DNA of 64,000 nucleotides from Galaxea fascicularis (Eukaryota; Cnidaria; Anthozoa; Scleractinia; Euphylliidae), in contig OX419345.1 of assembly GCA_948470475.1 (NCBI GenBank), positions 3,764,575-3,828,574 on the forward strand. The letters run 5' to 3'. The notes under the pieces were generated by a model. The model was not told the origin of the DNA, did no database searches, and worked only from the letters and a program-made list of their open reading frames with translations. Below, in pieces: positions 1 to 25,645 of this stretch. Each line of letters begins with the position of its first letter. Positions within the stretch are counted from its first letter, which is position 1. The translations under genes were made by a program, and so were the position numbers.

Positions 1-3000
1 AGAGGTACTTTGACCACGCGATCACCCTGAGGGACACCGTCTTGTTCTTGAGGTACAACAAGGACCTTGGTGTGGAGCCTGACCAAGTCCCTGCTAAGGG
101 CTTAGGTGAGTGAATGGTTCATGATCCAGGATTTTGAGCTCTTCCTTCAAAGAGCCAGTTTACAAAGGTTTCTGTTTGATGAAGCTTTACTGAATTTTCT
201 TTACAGATCTTTTGCGATGTGAAAGTCTCAACAGTTTAGACTCTGCTGCTTGTGGTCGAGTTCTACAGAAGAACTACAGGTGACCTAAAAATTTGAACTG
301 CAACATTTAAGGAAACGGAGATTTTTTTAGATAGTGGGAGTGTTGCTGGGGTCATAATGGGCCGATAAACGCCCTCAAATTTGCTCATGAATAGTGCAGC
401 TACATTAAATAAAGCCGAGAGGGTTGAACGAGTCGAGGAAGTCAAGAAAAACTTCACTTAAATGTAGGGACGGAGGGGCTCGCTCCTCTAATATTATTGT
501 AATTGATGTTCAAGGTTTCTTAAGGTGTTTCAAGATGACAGTGTTCGAGAAACCTGAAAAAGGGTCTCCATACTGGGAAGCGAGTTTGGAAGTTGAAACA
601 ATAATTGGAAGTTACGTTTATATTGCGTTTTTTTTTTTATGCCCAAGCTTTTTGAGGTGTATTTTCAGTGCTTTTCTTTATGTTTCAGTCTATTGGTATC
701 TATGGCACCACTTAGTCATGAGATTCGTCCAGTGACAAGTTGCTACCCGCCGCACTTTGGTCCAGCGGTACCTGAAGTGAACTCAGTGTGGTTTAAACTC
801 TTCATTTATGATCAAGTGAAAAGTGGCCCCCCGTCGCTTCTTTTGGTAAAAGGCACTCGGCTGAGATGGCTGCCCAAGATTTTTGAAGTAAGCGAGAGAG
901 AATTGCTGACGTTTAACCTGCGTTTGTAGTTCTATCGACCAGTTTCTTAGTATTGGTGTATTTGCTACACAGACAAGATTCAAGTCTTGTGATCAGTCGT
1001 CAAGGGCTTTTTTCGTACTATTTTTTATTGAAAATGGTGATTTTTATTTGGTGAAGCCCTTTGTCCTCCTGACAACAAAGAAACTATCAATCGATCCTAA
1101 GTACAGATATCAGCAGAGGTGTTTGGTTAGAAAGTGTTAGTAATGAAGTGGAAATTTTGTTATGCTGCGTTGTCGTCAAACCGCAAACTTCGTCGTCATC
1201 AGCCAGACTGTAGATAGTAAAATGGTATAAAACGGAGGTTTTTGAAGGCGTTGCTACTACAGTAGAACAATTCACTGCAAGCGTTTTTCTATGTTCTTGT
1301 TAATTTTCGTCGTGACAACTTCAAATTAAAGAAACGCAATTACATAGATCATAGCTTAGATATAAGAAAGTTGTATATTGCGGAGTTGTTTTCGTGTCAG
1401 TACTAGTAGGAGTGCATTGTATTCGTATTTAGGACTATGAAAGATTGATGATAACAACATGGGGCCATGATCCAGGAATTGTTCCAGTGTCAAATGTGTT
1501 ACTAACGCTCAACGATGCACTCTCTCACTCCGCAGTGCTGGTACAGGTAAGCTCACACCCAAACTCAGATAATTGCGCAGCTTTTGGGTTTATTCTGCTT
1601 ATCCCTATCCCGGTTTGAGACTGAGAGAATAAGAGGGAAAAGGTTTTCCAAAGACAAACGCATATTGTGAAAATTGAATACTCTTGACCTGACGGAAGTG
1701 ACTTGAGCACAGTGCGAAGAGGAGTCTGGACCGATCACTTGAACCTCACTTCCGGCGCAACGTCGCAGTTTCGGCAGGCCGCACATGATTTTCCCGCGGA
1801 AACTTCCCCTAAGAAACGAATTTTGTGCTTATTGCATGTAAACCAACTGGGTAAACCATATTCTGTTTATTCTGAACATTCTGCTATTTGGAGCAGAATA
1901 AACGAAATACAATCCCTTTATTAATAACGATTTCTTAAGGCATAGACAGGCGAATATTAACGTTAAAAGCCGACGTTTCGGCGTCATCGTCACACATTCT
2001 CAAGGCAAAGTGAATAATTAATGCGATATCGATGATTTGATTTCTATAGTCTCTACAAATTAACATAATAACAAAGGATCACGAGTTCTTCAAGTGAATA
2101 CCTTTGCGCGAATCGAATCCGTTTGCACGTTTAGGGATGGTTTAAGTTTTCTTATAAAAAGCATCTCCTTAATTAGGCTATCAAACTTGTTAGGACATTT
2201 GGTAAGCACGTGAAATTGTTCTGAAAGAATCATTCACTTTGCCTTGAGAATGGCGTCACGATGACGGCGAAACGTCGGCTTTTAACGTTAATATTCGCCT
2301 GACAATTCCTTTATTTCCGAAAACTGCAGAGGTCTCCCCTCCCCCCCGGAAAAAAAAGCAAACTATCTATTCTAAGTGGTGGAACAGAGAATTAACTCTG
2401 GAGTGTTTATAGTGCTATGCGGCACAACATATATATCTATTCTAAGTATTCCTACTATCCGAAATAGTTCCTCAAAAATCAGTACCCTTAATATGCGGAC
2501 AGTCCGGCAACGTGTATGTAGTGAATCGTTTTCTAGACAGTAGCGCGTCTACAAGCATTGGCTTTGAACAAGAAACTCTCGGAGCAGGGCAGAGAACCAA
2601 CAAACTCAGCCCACTTATGACGCCGAGTCCGGGAATCGAAAGGGACACATTGGTGGAAGGCGAGTGCTCTCACCACTGTGCCAACCCTGTGTCAACCCTG
2701 CTCCCTTCTCTCTGAAGTGACAGTTCGAGGGGCAATAATCATGAGACGGGCAGTAAGCGCGGGAAACATGTACCGGGAAGCATGAACGAATACCGAATGT
2801 CAAGCGAGTTGAACGTGCGATGTGTAGAAAGGGCGGGAAAGCGGGAGAAGCATGTAACAGAATAAAAGCGCGGGAAAATTACATGATGGTGAACGGAACG
2901 CCGGGAAGCGAAGCTGTCATTGAGGCAAACGTTAATATATAAAGGCGTGTGTACATTGCAGACCTATAATCCTCCGTTGTACGGACTGTTTTTCTTTCCT

Positions 3001-5326
3001 TTTTATTTTTTAACTGCTCGTTGTTGCTTTTATCTTTCCACTCAGGCTCATGGAATCCACACTGAGGGTGATGTGTTGTATGTTCCTTTTCCTCTTGACT
3101 GTAAATACGGTGAGTGAAGAAAGTTGTGGAAACAAGAGAAAATAACGGGAAGACAAGACGTCGTTCTTTGATGAAAACCTAGTGTGAAACCTTTCCCCTT
3201 TTGATGTTGCTCTACACAGTTTTTCTTGAAAATCGCGCATGGCAACTAAATTGACATATATCTCTTTATTACTAACTACTTATTAACCGAGAGTGAGGTC
3301 TTCACGGGCAGATCTCAAACTGAGGCCTTGCCGTATTGCGAGGTCAATACAACAAGTCTGAAGTTTGAGATTTTCCTGTAAAGCCTGAACGTTCGAGATT
3401 GATATGTTGTTTACTGATTATATGGTTAAAACAAACAGCTGAAATTTGTTTTGTGTTGTTTTTGCATAGTTCGTAATCGGATCGGAGGCATTACAGGAGT
3501 TAATACCATAGCACTGAGCCAATTAGAGCGCGCTTTATCTCGGCTTATCTCAGCCACAAAATGATACCTCAATTCCATAGACGAGCTTTGTAACAGGAAA
3601 AATGTTTTAGCACTTCGAAGTTGACTTACCAAAACGTATAATACAATTTTCGTTATTTATCAGATATAATGAAAACGAAAATCATTGAAAATTTAGGTCG
3701 TAACCTAATTACCACAAATCAACTTTCCACAGGCCAGCCGTTCTCCGAAGACAACATGGAAGCACACCCCACCATTCAAAAACTCGCGAAATGCCTTGAC
3801 CTCGAGCACACTTGTGGTTTCATCTCCATGCTGAAGCCTTCCGTCACTAAACAAGCGGCGAACGCACGCCGACGAACGATCTCGGCAAACTTCGGAATGC
3901 CGTCGCCTGCTATAGACGATCCTCGGTCGCTGTCGCCTTTAATCGTCGTCAACGATGCGGACAGTAGCACGGACTCTGCAAGTGACGAACAAAACGAAGA
4001 AGACGGAGCTGACCCGATGTCTTGCAGCTCTGTTGATGGTATGGTAATGGTTGATAAAGACAAGAAGGAAGCCAAAGATTATGGTGCCAATAAATGGGTG
4101 CCGTTGGACCTGTGCTATGGTTTACCGTTGTTTGATGGCGACTTGAGCAAGCAGGTGTATCAGAAGGTAGGCAGATACGTGTGATATTGTTCTACCTGAG
4201 TTTGTAAGTTGTTGTGATGGTGTAACTCTTGAGTGTCCCTCTTGGAAAGCACTTCGTCTACCTTCTTATCGTTATTTCGGTTTGCGCGACAATTGGTAAC
4301 AATCCATATGGCTGCTTTGACAAGGAATAGAGTGAAAGTGTGTCGTAGAAACAAACACCAAACGAACGAACAGCATTTCAAGCTCTGGACACCGCCTTAA
4401 CTGATTTCAGTTTGACTACATTATTCACCCCAACTGTTAGTAGTAAGCCACGCATGTCAGTCTAATCACAGTCGTTTCATCCATTGCCACTTTGTTATGT
4501 CGAAGAGTTAATGAAAATAGATACTCGTTGTTCTCTACTTGTTTAGCACCTGCTGTTTGAACTTTCACGCACGTAACATTTCACGAAAACGCGTTCAAGC
4601 AGAAAAAAAACCGTGCGCTTAATTTGACTGAAAGAGAATGGATCGAAATGTCACTGCTCAGCAATCTTCAATCGCTGTGCTTGAGACTAGTGATCACCAC
4701 ACAGCAGTTGATTTGCTTTCCCCTTTATTTTTCGGACCGTTTCCGTTTATGCAGCAGGAGTTCGCTTGTGAGGTTTCAGGCTTAGAGTAACATTTTTAAA
4801 AACAAGAAATGTTTTTTTCTTTTCGTCAGATCTCTTCGAAAGCTTTATGCCACGATGACAGGTAACTTGAACACTTCTCGTGATTTTGTCTCTATTTTTA
4901 ACCAATATTCAACCAGTGATCTTGCCTGCCATTTTGATTTTACTTTTTGTTACTCTTACAGCTTAAAAGCGCTTGTTCACTCCAGCCGAAAACTCACGTT
5001 GAGGTTGCTTGATTTTATATCAAAACATCAGGTAGGCGCTCAGTTTTTTGTTCCCATTTTCACGGTCAATTTTTGTCAAAAAATAAACTGATTTTTCAGG
5101 AACAGGTCTTGTCGTTATTTGTTGTGAGTGATATATGGCATATTTGTTTTACACCACACCCGTGACTTTTATGTGTCCACAGGACTCCAACCACTTTGAA
5201 GAATCAGCCAATGACGTTAATTCGTTCTTGCCTCAGGGGCTCGGTTCCCCAGCCTCCGTTATCCCATACCCGACACGTAACCTCTGCTTCTACAGCGGCA
5301 CTCTGGGAGTTTGGGACGGAAGGTGA
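1..5326 (+). CDS. FAM91A1: FAM91A1 homologue, C-terminal part (nine coding exons, 5' end outside window)
   Basis: Coding exons, rebuilt from GT-AG sites with matching phases, are 1-105, 207-279, 689-887, 1433-1546, 3046-3109, 3733-4166, 4830-4861, 4962-5031 and 5183-5326 (TGA stop). They give about 410 residues. Landmarks recalled from the vertebrate family are a stretch beginning [15 protein letters not shown], then [38 protein letters not shown] and, near the end, [15 protein letters not shown]. The match runs to the family C-terminus, which ends in a W-x-GR-like tail. The 434-nt exon encodes an acidic, Ser-rich linker typical of the less conserved middle of the C-terminal domain. Family knowledge: FAM91A1 works with TBC1D23 in capturing endosome-derived vesicles at trans-Golgi golgins. 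The N-terminal half lies upstream of the window. The next gene, a kinase on the minus strand, converges on its 3' end. Confidence 0.93.
1946..2302. repeat. Inverted-repeat element in FAM91A1 intron
   Basis: Two arms of about 65-70 bp, at roughly 1946-2014 and 2232-2302, are near-perfect reverse complements around a 215-bp spacer. Each arm starts with AGGCGAATATTAACGTTAAA and includes a GACGTTTCGGC-type core. No clear target duplication is visible, so the superfamily is not assigned. It sits in the long intron between the exons ending at 1546 and starting at 3046. Confidence 0.75.
2565..2706 (-). mobile_element. tRNA-derived SINE copy, 3'-truncated
   Basis: Read on the minus strand, this begins GGAGCAGGGTTG, has a tRNA-like A box (GCACAGTGGTGAGAG) and a B box (TTTCGATTCCC), and continues into GACTCGGCGTCATAAG. 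The same sequence recurs at 39888-40230 and 50505-51352. It lacks the 3' part seen in the 50.5 kb copy and has a short local duplication (GTGTCAACCCTG) at its 5' end. Confidence 0.7.
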
Positions 5327-6946
5327 CAGAGGCAATTTAATTTAATGTGCTTACATACCTTTAGATACTTTAAAGAATTTTGAATTATTCCCTGATCTTC
5401 TCATTCTGTGGGCAAACCGAGATGAGAGACAAGATCTGTGAATGAAGTTAACCCGAGCTGTTTCGAGTATGAAAAGATTTTTTATAAGCGACTCGAGAGC
5501 AACGTCGATTTAGAGTTGCCATTGCAGTTATATTTTATTCCATAGCAATTTTAAGAAGTCGTGGAAAAGAAAAAAGTATTTATGATTTACACATTAACTT
5601 ACCTTTCTAGGCTTGGGTTTAAACGCCATATATCAGTTATAGACTTGAATTGAGACTCAAGTATTCAAATGTCAGCCTGGATTAGTGAACATAGTAATCA
5701 TGATTTGTGAGGTGTTGAGATAGATGTCAATCTTGTGCCAAGATGAAAGTTCTTTTTTAGAAAATGCTATTTGAAATGTTAGACGTTTAAGCCAATTCCT
5801 GTCTTTATCATTGTCAGGAAACATTATTTTGATGCCTTATATAAATCATTTGTTATTGAAGTAAAACATTCGAGTATGGGCATTACAGATTAAGATAATT
5901 ATTCATATCTACGACAAATGTTGACATTTAACGTAGAATCGAACTTTCAAACACCAAGTGACCATACCAGAATTAAATGACTCTTATATGTGAGACATGT
6001 AGTGTCTTAGTGGACGTCAGACAGGACTCGGAACGCGTTCGTTGCAAAGCCTATGGCTGTCAGTGCAGGCTTGATTGTAATTTTTCTCATGTAAAGAAAA
6101 GCTGTAGACTGTTGTGCAATCCGTTCTGCGATATCTTATTGGTTGCGTGCAACAGTACACGGCAAGTAATACGACTGCGAAGATGACTTCACATATTTTT
6201 CCGCGGTAAAGTGGCGCGGTTGTCATGGCCTCGAATGGTTTTCCGCCGAAACCTTTCTTGTGGAATACCATGCAAATTTCATATTAACTTCTTGTTCTCG
6301 CTAAAGTTGTGGAACGTTTCAAGGTATTGTGATCACTGAAAGGCGATTTTACTTCATTTTGTGTCCGCCTTGTGGCGTCACAAGTCCTCTAATTTGTATA
6401 AACCAAAATCTTGAATAACTCAGCAACCAAGAATGCTGTTACAATAAAATAAACACCATTCTTCATCATTTTAAAAGGTCTTCCTAATGAGCTAATAAAA
6501 TATGTTGTGTCATATACACTTTAAGGATTGTGGTTATTATAGATTAAAATTCTTGTAAATAGACTAATTTATTTTTACTCTTGAGGTATACCATTTCCAC
6601 GTAAGGCCTTGTATTTGAGTTTAAAAAGATGGAATAAAAATTCTTGGATTTATCGTGTGAGTCGTTTCCTTTTTATAATTTTCATAGCTTTAGTATTTTT
6701 GCTTTGTAAACCGCCAATTCTTTCTGCTTATCTCAAGGCAAACCACAGGCCAATCAAATTTCTTTGTCGCTGTTGAATAGATTTTTATTTTACCTCGTTT
6801 ACCTTATTCAACCTCACAAGTATCTTCACTACTCAAAACGTTTTGTAAGGAAAGTATTGTTTTTAATTGACCATTGACCATGGTTTTGACTGAATATTCG
6901 AAAGTTTCTCTTACAAATGTTTGATGTTGTTATTGTTTATTTTATG
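5327..6946. other. Convergent 3' spacer between FAM91A1 and the kinase
   Basis: There is no coding sequence here. AT-rich DNA carries plus-strand AATAAA signals near 6443-6450 and 6486, usable by FAM91A1. Minus-strand AATAAA equivalents (TTTATT on the plus strand) occur just below 6947 and near 6783 and could serve the kinase. The actual cleavage sites cannot be fixed from sequence alone. Confidence 0.5.
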
Positions 6947-20856
<13,910 letters not shown>

Positions 20857-21200
20857 CTCCGCAAATAATAATCACTTCAGCCTAGCGTGCAAAGTGGCCC
20901 ATTTGTAAACAGGAAAACTCAGCGACGTTGCAATTTACAAGTTGCATGTGGGATCAGTTCTGATCCGCCAATCGACGGGTGGGATTGTGACCGCACGCGC
21001 CAGATATTGTTTTCCATTGTTGACGATGCTTCGAATGCACGACGCTGATTGGTCGGAGAACAAAAGGACACGTTCTGACGCGTGCCTGACTGTATGCTCC
21101 CTCTTGCGAAAGCCAACATTTGAAAAGCGGAGTCTCGCATCCACGGCAAACACACGCTAATTCCTAACCCCACGAGATCTCTTTATCTTTGCACCAAATA
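20857..21200 (-). promoter_or_regulatory. Probable kinase promoter and 5' leader
   Basis: This is the sequence upstream of the kinase start codon (20856). It is richer in CpG than its surroundings and holds CCAAT-box cores in both directions: CCAAT near 20968, and ATTGG near 21048 within GCTGATTGGTCGG. No TATA box is obvious. Assignment rests on position and the NF-Y-type motifs. Confidence 0.45.
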
Positions 21201-22522
21201 ACCGTAAATTAGCAGTTGAAAGCGTGGATATCCGCCAAAGGAAACCCACACGAGGAATAATTTCATTCAAAACATGTAAACAGTACCTCGTGTTAGGTCG
21301 GTTTTCATGTTGCAAAGTTTGGTAAAATTAAACTACGCGCAGAGAGGGTTTAAAAGTTTGCGCGAGCTGTCAGTTTGATCACACAGTTTTTGTTTTGATT
21401 TTTCACAATCAAATACGTGATCTAGGCCTTGCTTCTCGCTATGGTCCATTACGCCCTCATACAATATTTATGATAAACTTTAAGTGGACACGTTTCTACA
21501 GGGGAAACCCGAGTCTCCCGCGATGCGATCTCATATCCAAGTGGAAACGTCAAAACTCTGCGCCTCCGTAATTTACTCTATCCTGTGAACTACGCGACTT
21601 AGGCGGATTATTGCGAGCAACTAATCAACTTTAATTCAAATTGAAATGTCTTGTAAGCTCCGTTCTAAAATATGCGGTGTGATAAACAGATGGAGCGTCA
21701 CACCCCGCCCAAAACGGCAACGGACGCGGAATAAACTGCTGCGATTTGAATCCGAAAGTTTGCGTGCATATTAGGGGCGACTTTAACCGCCGCATTTTCG
21801 ACGTTGACTTCCAGCTAGCTGGATTTCTTTCTCTCTCGTTACAAGTCGACAAACTTGAAATACCCGTCGCCAGTTTATATTCTTCAGTCATAAAAAATTT
21901 AGCTTGTTCAGCGAAGCGTTGAGCGGAGCGCAGCTATCTAAACACCATGTTGCAACTTTTTGCTGAAAACATGAATTTCTAATGTCGGTGACCAGTGAAA
22001 AAACCGTACGTCCTTCTAAAGAAAAGATTACTGATGTATTTGGCTTTCGCAATTCGGTTTAAACAGTCGTTCGCGAGCGTCAGCCACTAGTGCTTGATGG
22101 GCGCGCGCGCATAAGAATAAACACAGAAGTTTAAATTTTCATAATAATAGTATTATAATTTTCTCTTCTTCAATTTCGATTCACTTTAAAACGGACTCCT
22201 CATGGTGAAGCAAGAGAAGGAATTTAGTAAAAATACAACACTATTAAATTATTTAGATTGGTTTTTTTGTACAATTATCGTAATAAAAGCTCTCTAAAAC
22301 GAGAATACATATCAATCGATACAAAACGAAATAAACTTGTTTAGTCGAAAAAAAATATGCACAGAAAAACGTGTCCTTGGCTGCTTGGAAAACGAAAGGG
22401 TCGTAACAACACCCCGCGTGTCTCAAAGTTTATAAAAATTGTTTGAAGCGAAAATTCCGCAAGTCAAAAACAGTGTCTTTCCACCAGTTGAGCAGTGAAC
22501 GAGGAAAATTGAAATCCGCTAG
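21201..22522. other. Spacer between kinase promoter and SoxC 3' end
   Basis: No coding sequence is supported here. The right part (about 22100-22520) is AT-rich and is likely SoxC 3' UTR, since it follows the SoxC stop codon on the minus strand. The open frame at 21631-21891 has no recognisable feature. Confidence 0.4.
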
Positions 22523-23401
22523 CTACAAATGGCCGAGAGAGTTCTCTAGCCACTGTCCTTGAATCAACTCTGATACCTCCGGCGGAGTGTAGAGATCGGG
22601 AAAATCAAATTGGCTGCCATTTGCCCCGTTCAGATCGAGTAAAGGAGAGACAGGCAAGCCGTTGAAAATTCCGTTGCCAAATTCGAGGCCGGGCCAAGAG
22701 TTGGGTATCTGTTGACTGTGATTCATGGTAGGGACTTGTTGATCCTGTTTGAAGGCTTGTTCGAAGTCATCGTACAACGAGAGTTGATCTATGGGATCCT
22801 CTGGTGTTGAACCGATCGCGTCTGGAACGTTTGGCGGTGGAGTGATAGGTGAAACGAAGTCGCGGCGTTGTTTCTTGAACGGCGGCTCACCGTGCGAGTT
22901 AGCGTGCTTTTTGGAAGCTCCCAGTCCAGGAAATCCGTGAGCACCAGGGAGGGCTTCGCGTTTCGTACCCGCTGTCTCCGCGAGGCTCTTCCGCGAGTGC
23001 GAGTTTCCTTCCGAACTAGAAGATGAATTTTTAGAGTCTTGTGCTCCGCCGTTTTTCTGTTTGGCGGGCTGCTTCTTCTTGCGGGGCCGGTACTTATAAT
23101 CGGGATAAGCCTGCATGTGTCTAATCCGAAGACGCTCAGATTCTTCCACGAAAGGTCTCTTTTCGGTCTCCGATAACAGCTTCCAGCGCTTGCCAAGACG
23201 CTTGCTTATCTCTGCGTTGTGCATGTCTGGATGCTCCTCGGCCATTTTTCTCCGCTCAATCTGACTCCAGACCATGAACGCGTTCATGGGGCGTTTAACG
23301 TGTTGAAGTGACTTTTTAGGTTCTTCTTCTGGCTCGTCCACTGTGGGCACTTGAGGCGGCGGGCTTGGCGAGTTAAGCTCGCTTCCTTGAAACACCATCA
23401 T
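22523..23401 (-). CDS. SoxC: SoxC-group HMG-box transcription factor, intronless (292 aa)
   Basis: One uninterrupted reading frame encodes a DNA-binding HMG box at about residues 33-110, starting [20 protein letters not shown] and containing [19 protein letters not shown] and [11 protein letters not shown]. These are the hallmarks of Sox group C (vertebrate Sox4/11/12). A Ser-rich, basic linker follows. The last 30 residues contain [19 protein letters not shown], which closely matches the acidic C-terminal activation segment of vertebrate Sox4 (family knowledge). The terminal hydrophobic Tyr-ending tail of vertebrate members is absent; the protein stops at NSLGHL. The start at 23401 has two consecutive Met codons, either of which could be used. 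SoxC proteins act in the nucleus; in cnidarians they are linked to neural and secretory progenitors. There is no conserved operon context. Confidence 0.95.
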   Translation of the reverse strand: MMVFQGSELNSPSPPPQVPTVDEPEEEPKKSLQHVKRPMNAFMVWSQIERRKMAEEHPDMHNAEISKRLGKRWKLLSETEKRPFVEESERLRIRHMQAYPDYKYRPRKKKQPAKQKNGGAQDSKNSSSSSEGNSHSRKSLAETAGTKREALPGAHGFPGLGASKKHANSHGEPPFKKQRRDFVSPITPPPNVPDAIGSTPEDPIDQLSLYDDFEQAFKQDQQVPTMNHSQQIPNSWPGLEFGNGIFNGLPVSPLLDLNGANGSQFDFPDLYTPPEVSELIQGQWLENSLGHL

Positions 23402-24070
23402 TACAGATCCGCTGGAGTCGATCGGGACGAAATCTATTGCTATCTTTTGTCACGCGCGGAGAAACAAACTTTTCCTGCTCCCAGTTATCCAGTCACTGGG
23501 TTCAGGATCGCTTCGTTGAAGCCACAGGTGTATTCAGTTATCGTATTCACGGTCCGTGGGAGTTTGAGCTCCGTTGCGCTCGGTTCAACGCATTAACAGT
23601 GAGTGAACAAGCACAAACTGTTCGTGGCAATTTCTATTTTGAATTTACATCTGACTGGGAGCTAGCGTTGGTTTCTGTGTAACTCCGTGACACGTCACCT
23701 TACGCTGAACACAAAAGAACCAATGATGGGAGGCATAACCCGCTCAATGCCCCGCCTCTGCTGCTTTCTGATTGGTTCACTCGACGGCTCCTTGGTCGTT
23801 TTCGGTGTGTGTTTTAAAATGGGTTTGCGCGCCAAGTGTTGAGGTGACACACGATTTTGATTCAGCCACATGAATCGGGTGAAAAAAAACCGTGTTTTCG
23901 TCCGTTGAGCGTTTGTGAGTCGCTTGAAAGCCCGTGGATGATTTCTGAGATTTCCTTAGCCCGCCGCGCGTGTGAAATTTCATCCGTGCTGTTTCGAGAT
24001 CAAAACGTGGATGTTGCGCGATCATTTTTGTCGAGTCTGTTTCGAATGCATGCCACGTGCTTCGAACAAT
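23402..24070 (-). promoter_or_regulatory. SoxC 5' leader and probable promoter
   Basis: Immediately upstream of the SoxC start. Around 23700-23780 there is a cluster with CCAAT (AACCAATGATGG), a GC-box-like CCCCGCCTC and an inverted CCAAT (CTGATTGGTTC). These lie 300-380 bp upstream of the start codon, a plausible core-promoter distance with a 5' UTR. No splice signal needs to be invoked. Confidence 0.45.
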
Positions 24071-25599
24071 AGAACAGCGCATTCGTAATGACTTACAATA
24101 CTGAGGGATTGTCAACGAATTGTCACAACATGCCAAAATTTGCATCTCGTTTTTGCACTGTTTTGAATAAGAAAGGTGCTCTCGAAATGGTTTAGAATTT
24201 TTTTTACAGCGTAGTTCCTGAGGTGCTGCGATAACTCCCCCGCAAATTCGCAGTTTTCGTAAAGTATCGCCTTAAGTGGAGAGAAGAGGAGAGGTATTAT
24301 AGTGAGAACAAACAAGCGGAATCGTTGCGTCGGTGGGGGTATTCAGTGGAGATCAACTTCTAATTTCGTTGACGAATATTAAAGCTGCCGTGGGAAGATT
24401 TGAGAGGGCGGTGGTCTGTGATGAGAGCGTCTAATTAGGTCCCGTTTCTAAGCTACCCGAAATCCCGAACAGAAACAAAGTTAAGCATTTAGCTTGGGTT
24501 TTTTCCCATGGCTAATTAATTGCGCAGTTTTCGCCGAGCGTACGTTTGTCTAACTAAGCCCGCTATCGCAATTCCTAATCTCCATCACGAGAAGTCCCCA
24601 CGGACGTTGCCAATTAAAGTCGTATTCACCTTTCCGCTTGGAGTGCCAAAGTAATGCAAATCTAATAATGTTAATTCGCTGGAAAGGAGGTTTTGTTGAT
24701 CTGCCGGATGTCTGGGGGGCTGCCTCACACCTCGTTTTCGCTTTTCTTAATTTTCTTTTTTATTCCATTTTATTTCTTCTCGTAAGGCCTTAGAACGATG
24801 CAATATCGATAAAGACGAGCACCAAACCGGAGCGTTAACCCTCGAAATTATCTTGCCAAGAAAAAAATTAACCAACAACCTGTTGATTGCGAGAAAACCT
24901 GCTTCGAAGTGTCCAAAATGGTCGCTTTGGAGACGAGCATTTTCGACCAATCAGATTGCAAGTTTGCACTGTTCGCGGTAAACTCCGAGACAGGTGTCGG
25001 TTGCGTTCGGTCGCGATAGGGTTGATTTATTACACAAACAGGTGACATTAGAGGTCACTGCACGACCCACGTGCTTAGAGACCGCCAGCTGGCTGCCAAT
25101 CAAAGTGCCAATCATCCTTCGACTGTTATTTCCAAAATACAAAAATAAAGCCATTAAAGAAGTCGTTCTTGCCTGCTGATACCGTTGCCGCGGTTTCAAT
25201 CGGCGTGCCGCGCGCGAACTTTCTTTTTCCCGCTCAAATTCGCCGCTTGCCTTTCCTAGTCCCGAGCCCAAAGTTTGCTCAACAGACCGAGACGCTGCCC
25301 GGCAGTCCTGCCGATCTGTTAACAGCTTTTTCTTTTTCTCGTTTTCAAAACAGCCTGTACATTTGCGCCGGTGCTCCTATTATATTTTCCCTGATTATGC
25401 TAGTGGTCTCGAGTAGACACAAATACCGGCTGCTGATTGGTCGTTGCCACCTGAACCAGATGTTCGCGGGCAGTTTTTCGTCCGGAAGGTCTCATAGGAA
25501 AGATTATGCGAACGCAGCCTTGCGAGCGAACGCCATCTTTGACAGTGATACGATAAGTTACTTGCAAAGAAGAAACCGAAGCTGGTCTTGCCGTGGATT
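24071..25599. other. Gene-free GC-richer upstream region
   Basis: There are no supported coding exons. Several CCAAT/ATTGG cores (24947, 25436) and homeodomain-type TAATTA cores near 24514 are present, so it may hold SoxC enhancers or a separate promoter. The 197-codon open frame at 25169-25762 has no domain, is overlapped by a TATA box and ends in a Lys run from an A-tract. I do not call it a gene. Confidence 0.35.
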
Positions 25600-25604
25600 A
25601 GCTC

Positions 25605-25645
25605 TATATAAGTACACTATCACTATCCTAAAAAGCTCGTCAGAT
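25605..25645 (+). promoter_or_regulatory. TATA box with initiator-like site
   Basis: A consensus TATATAAG stands at 25605-25612. About 30 bp downstream is an initiator-like TCAGATC (25640). Inverted CCAAT (GCTGATTGGTCG) lies 170 bp upstream. The arrangement is that of a core promoter firing rightward, but no coding exon could be identified downstream. Confidence 0.35.
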
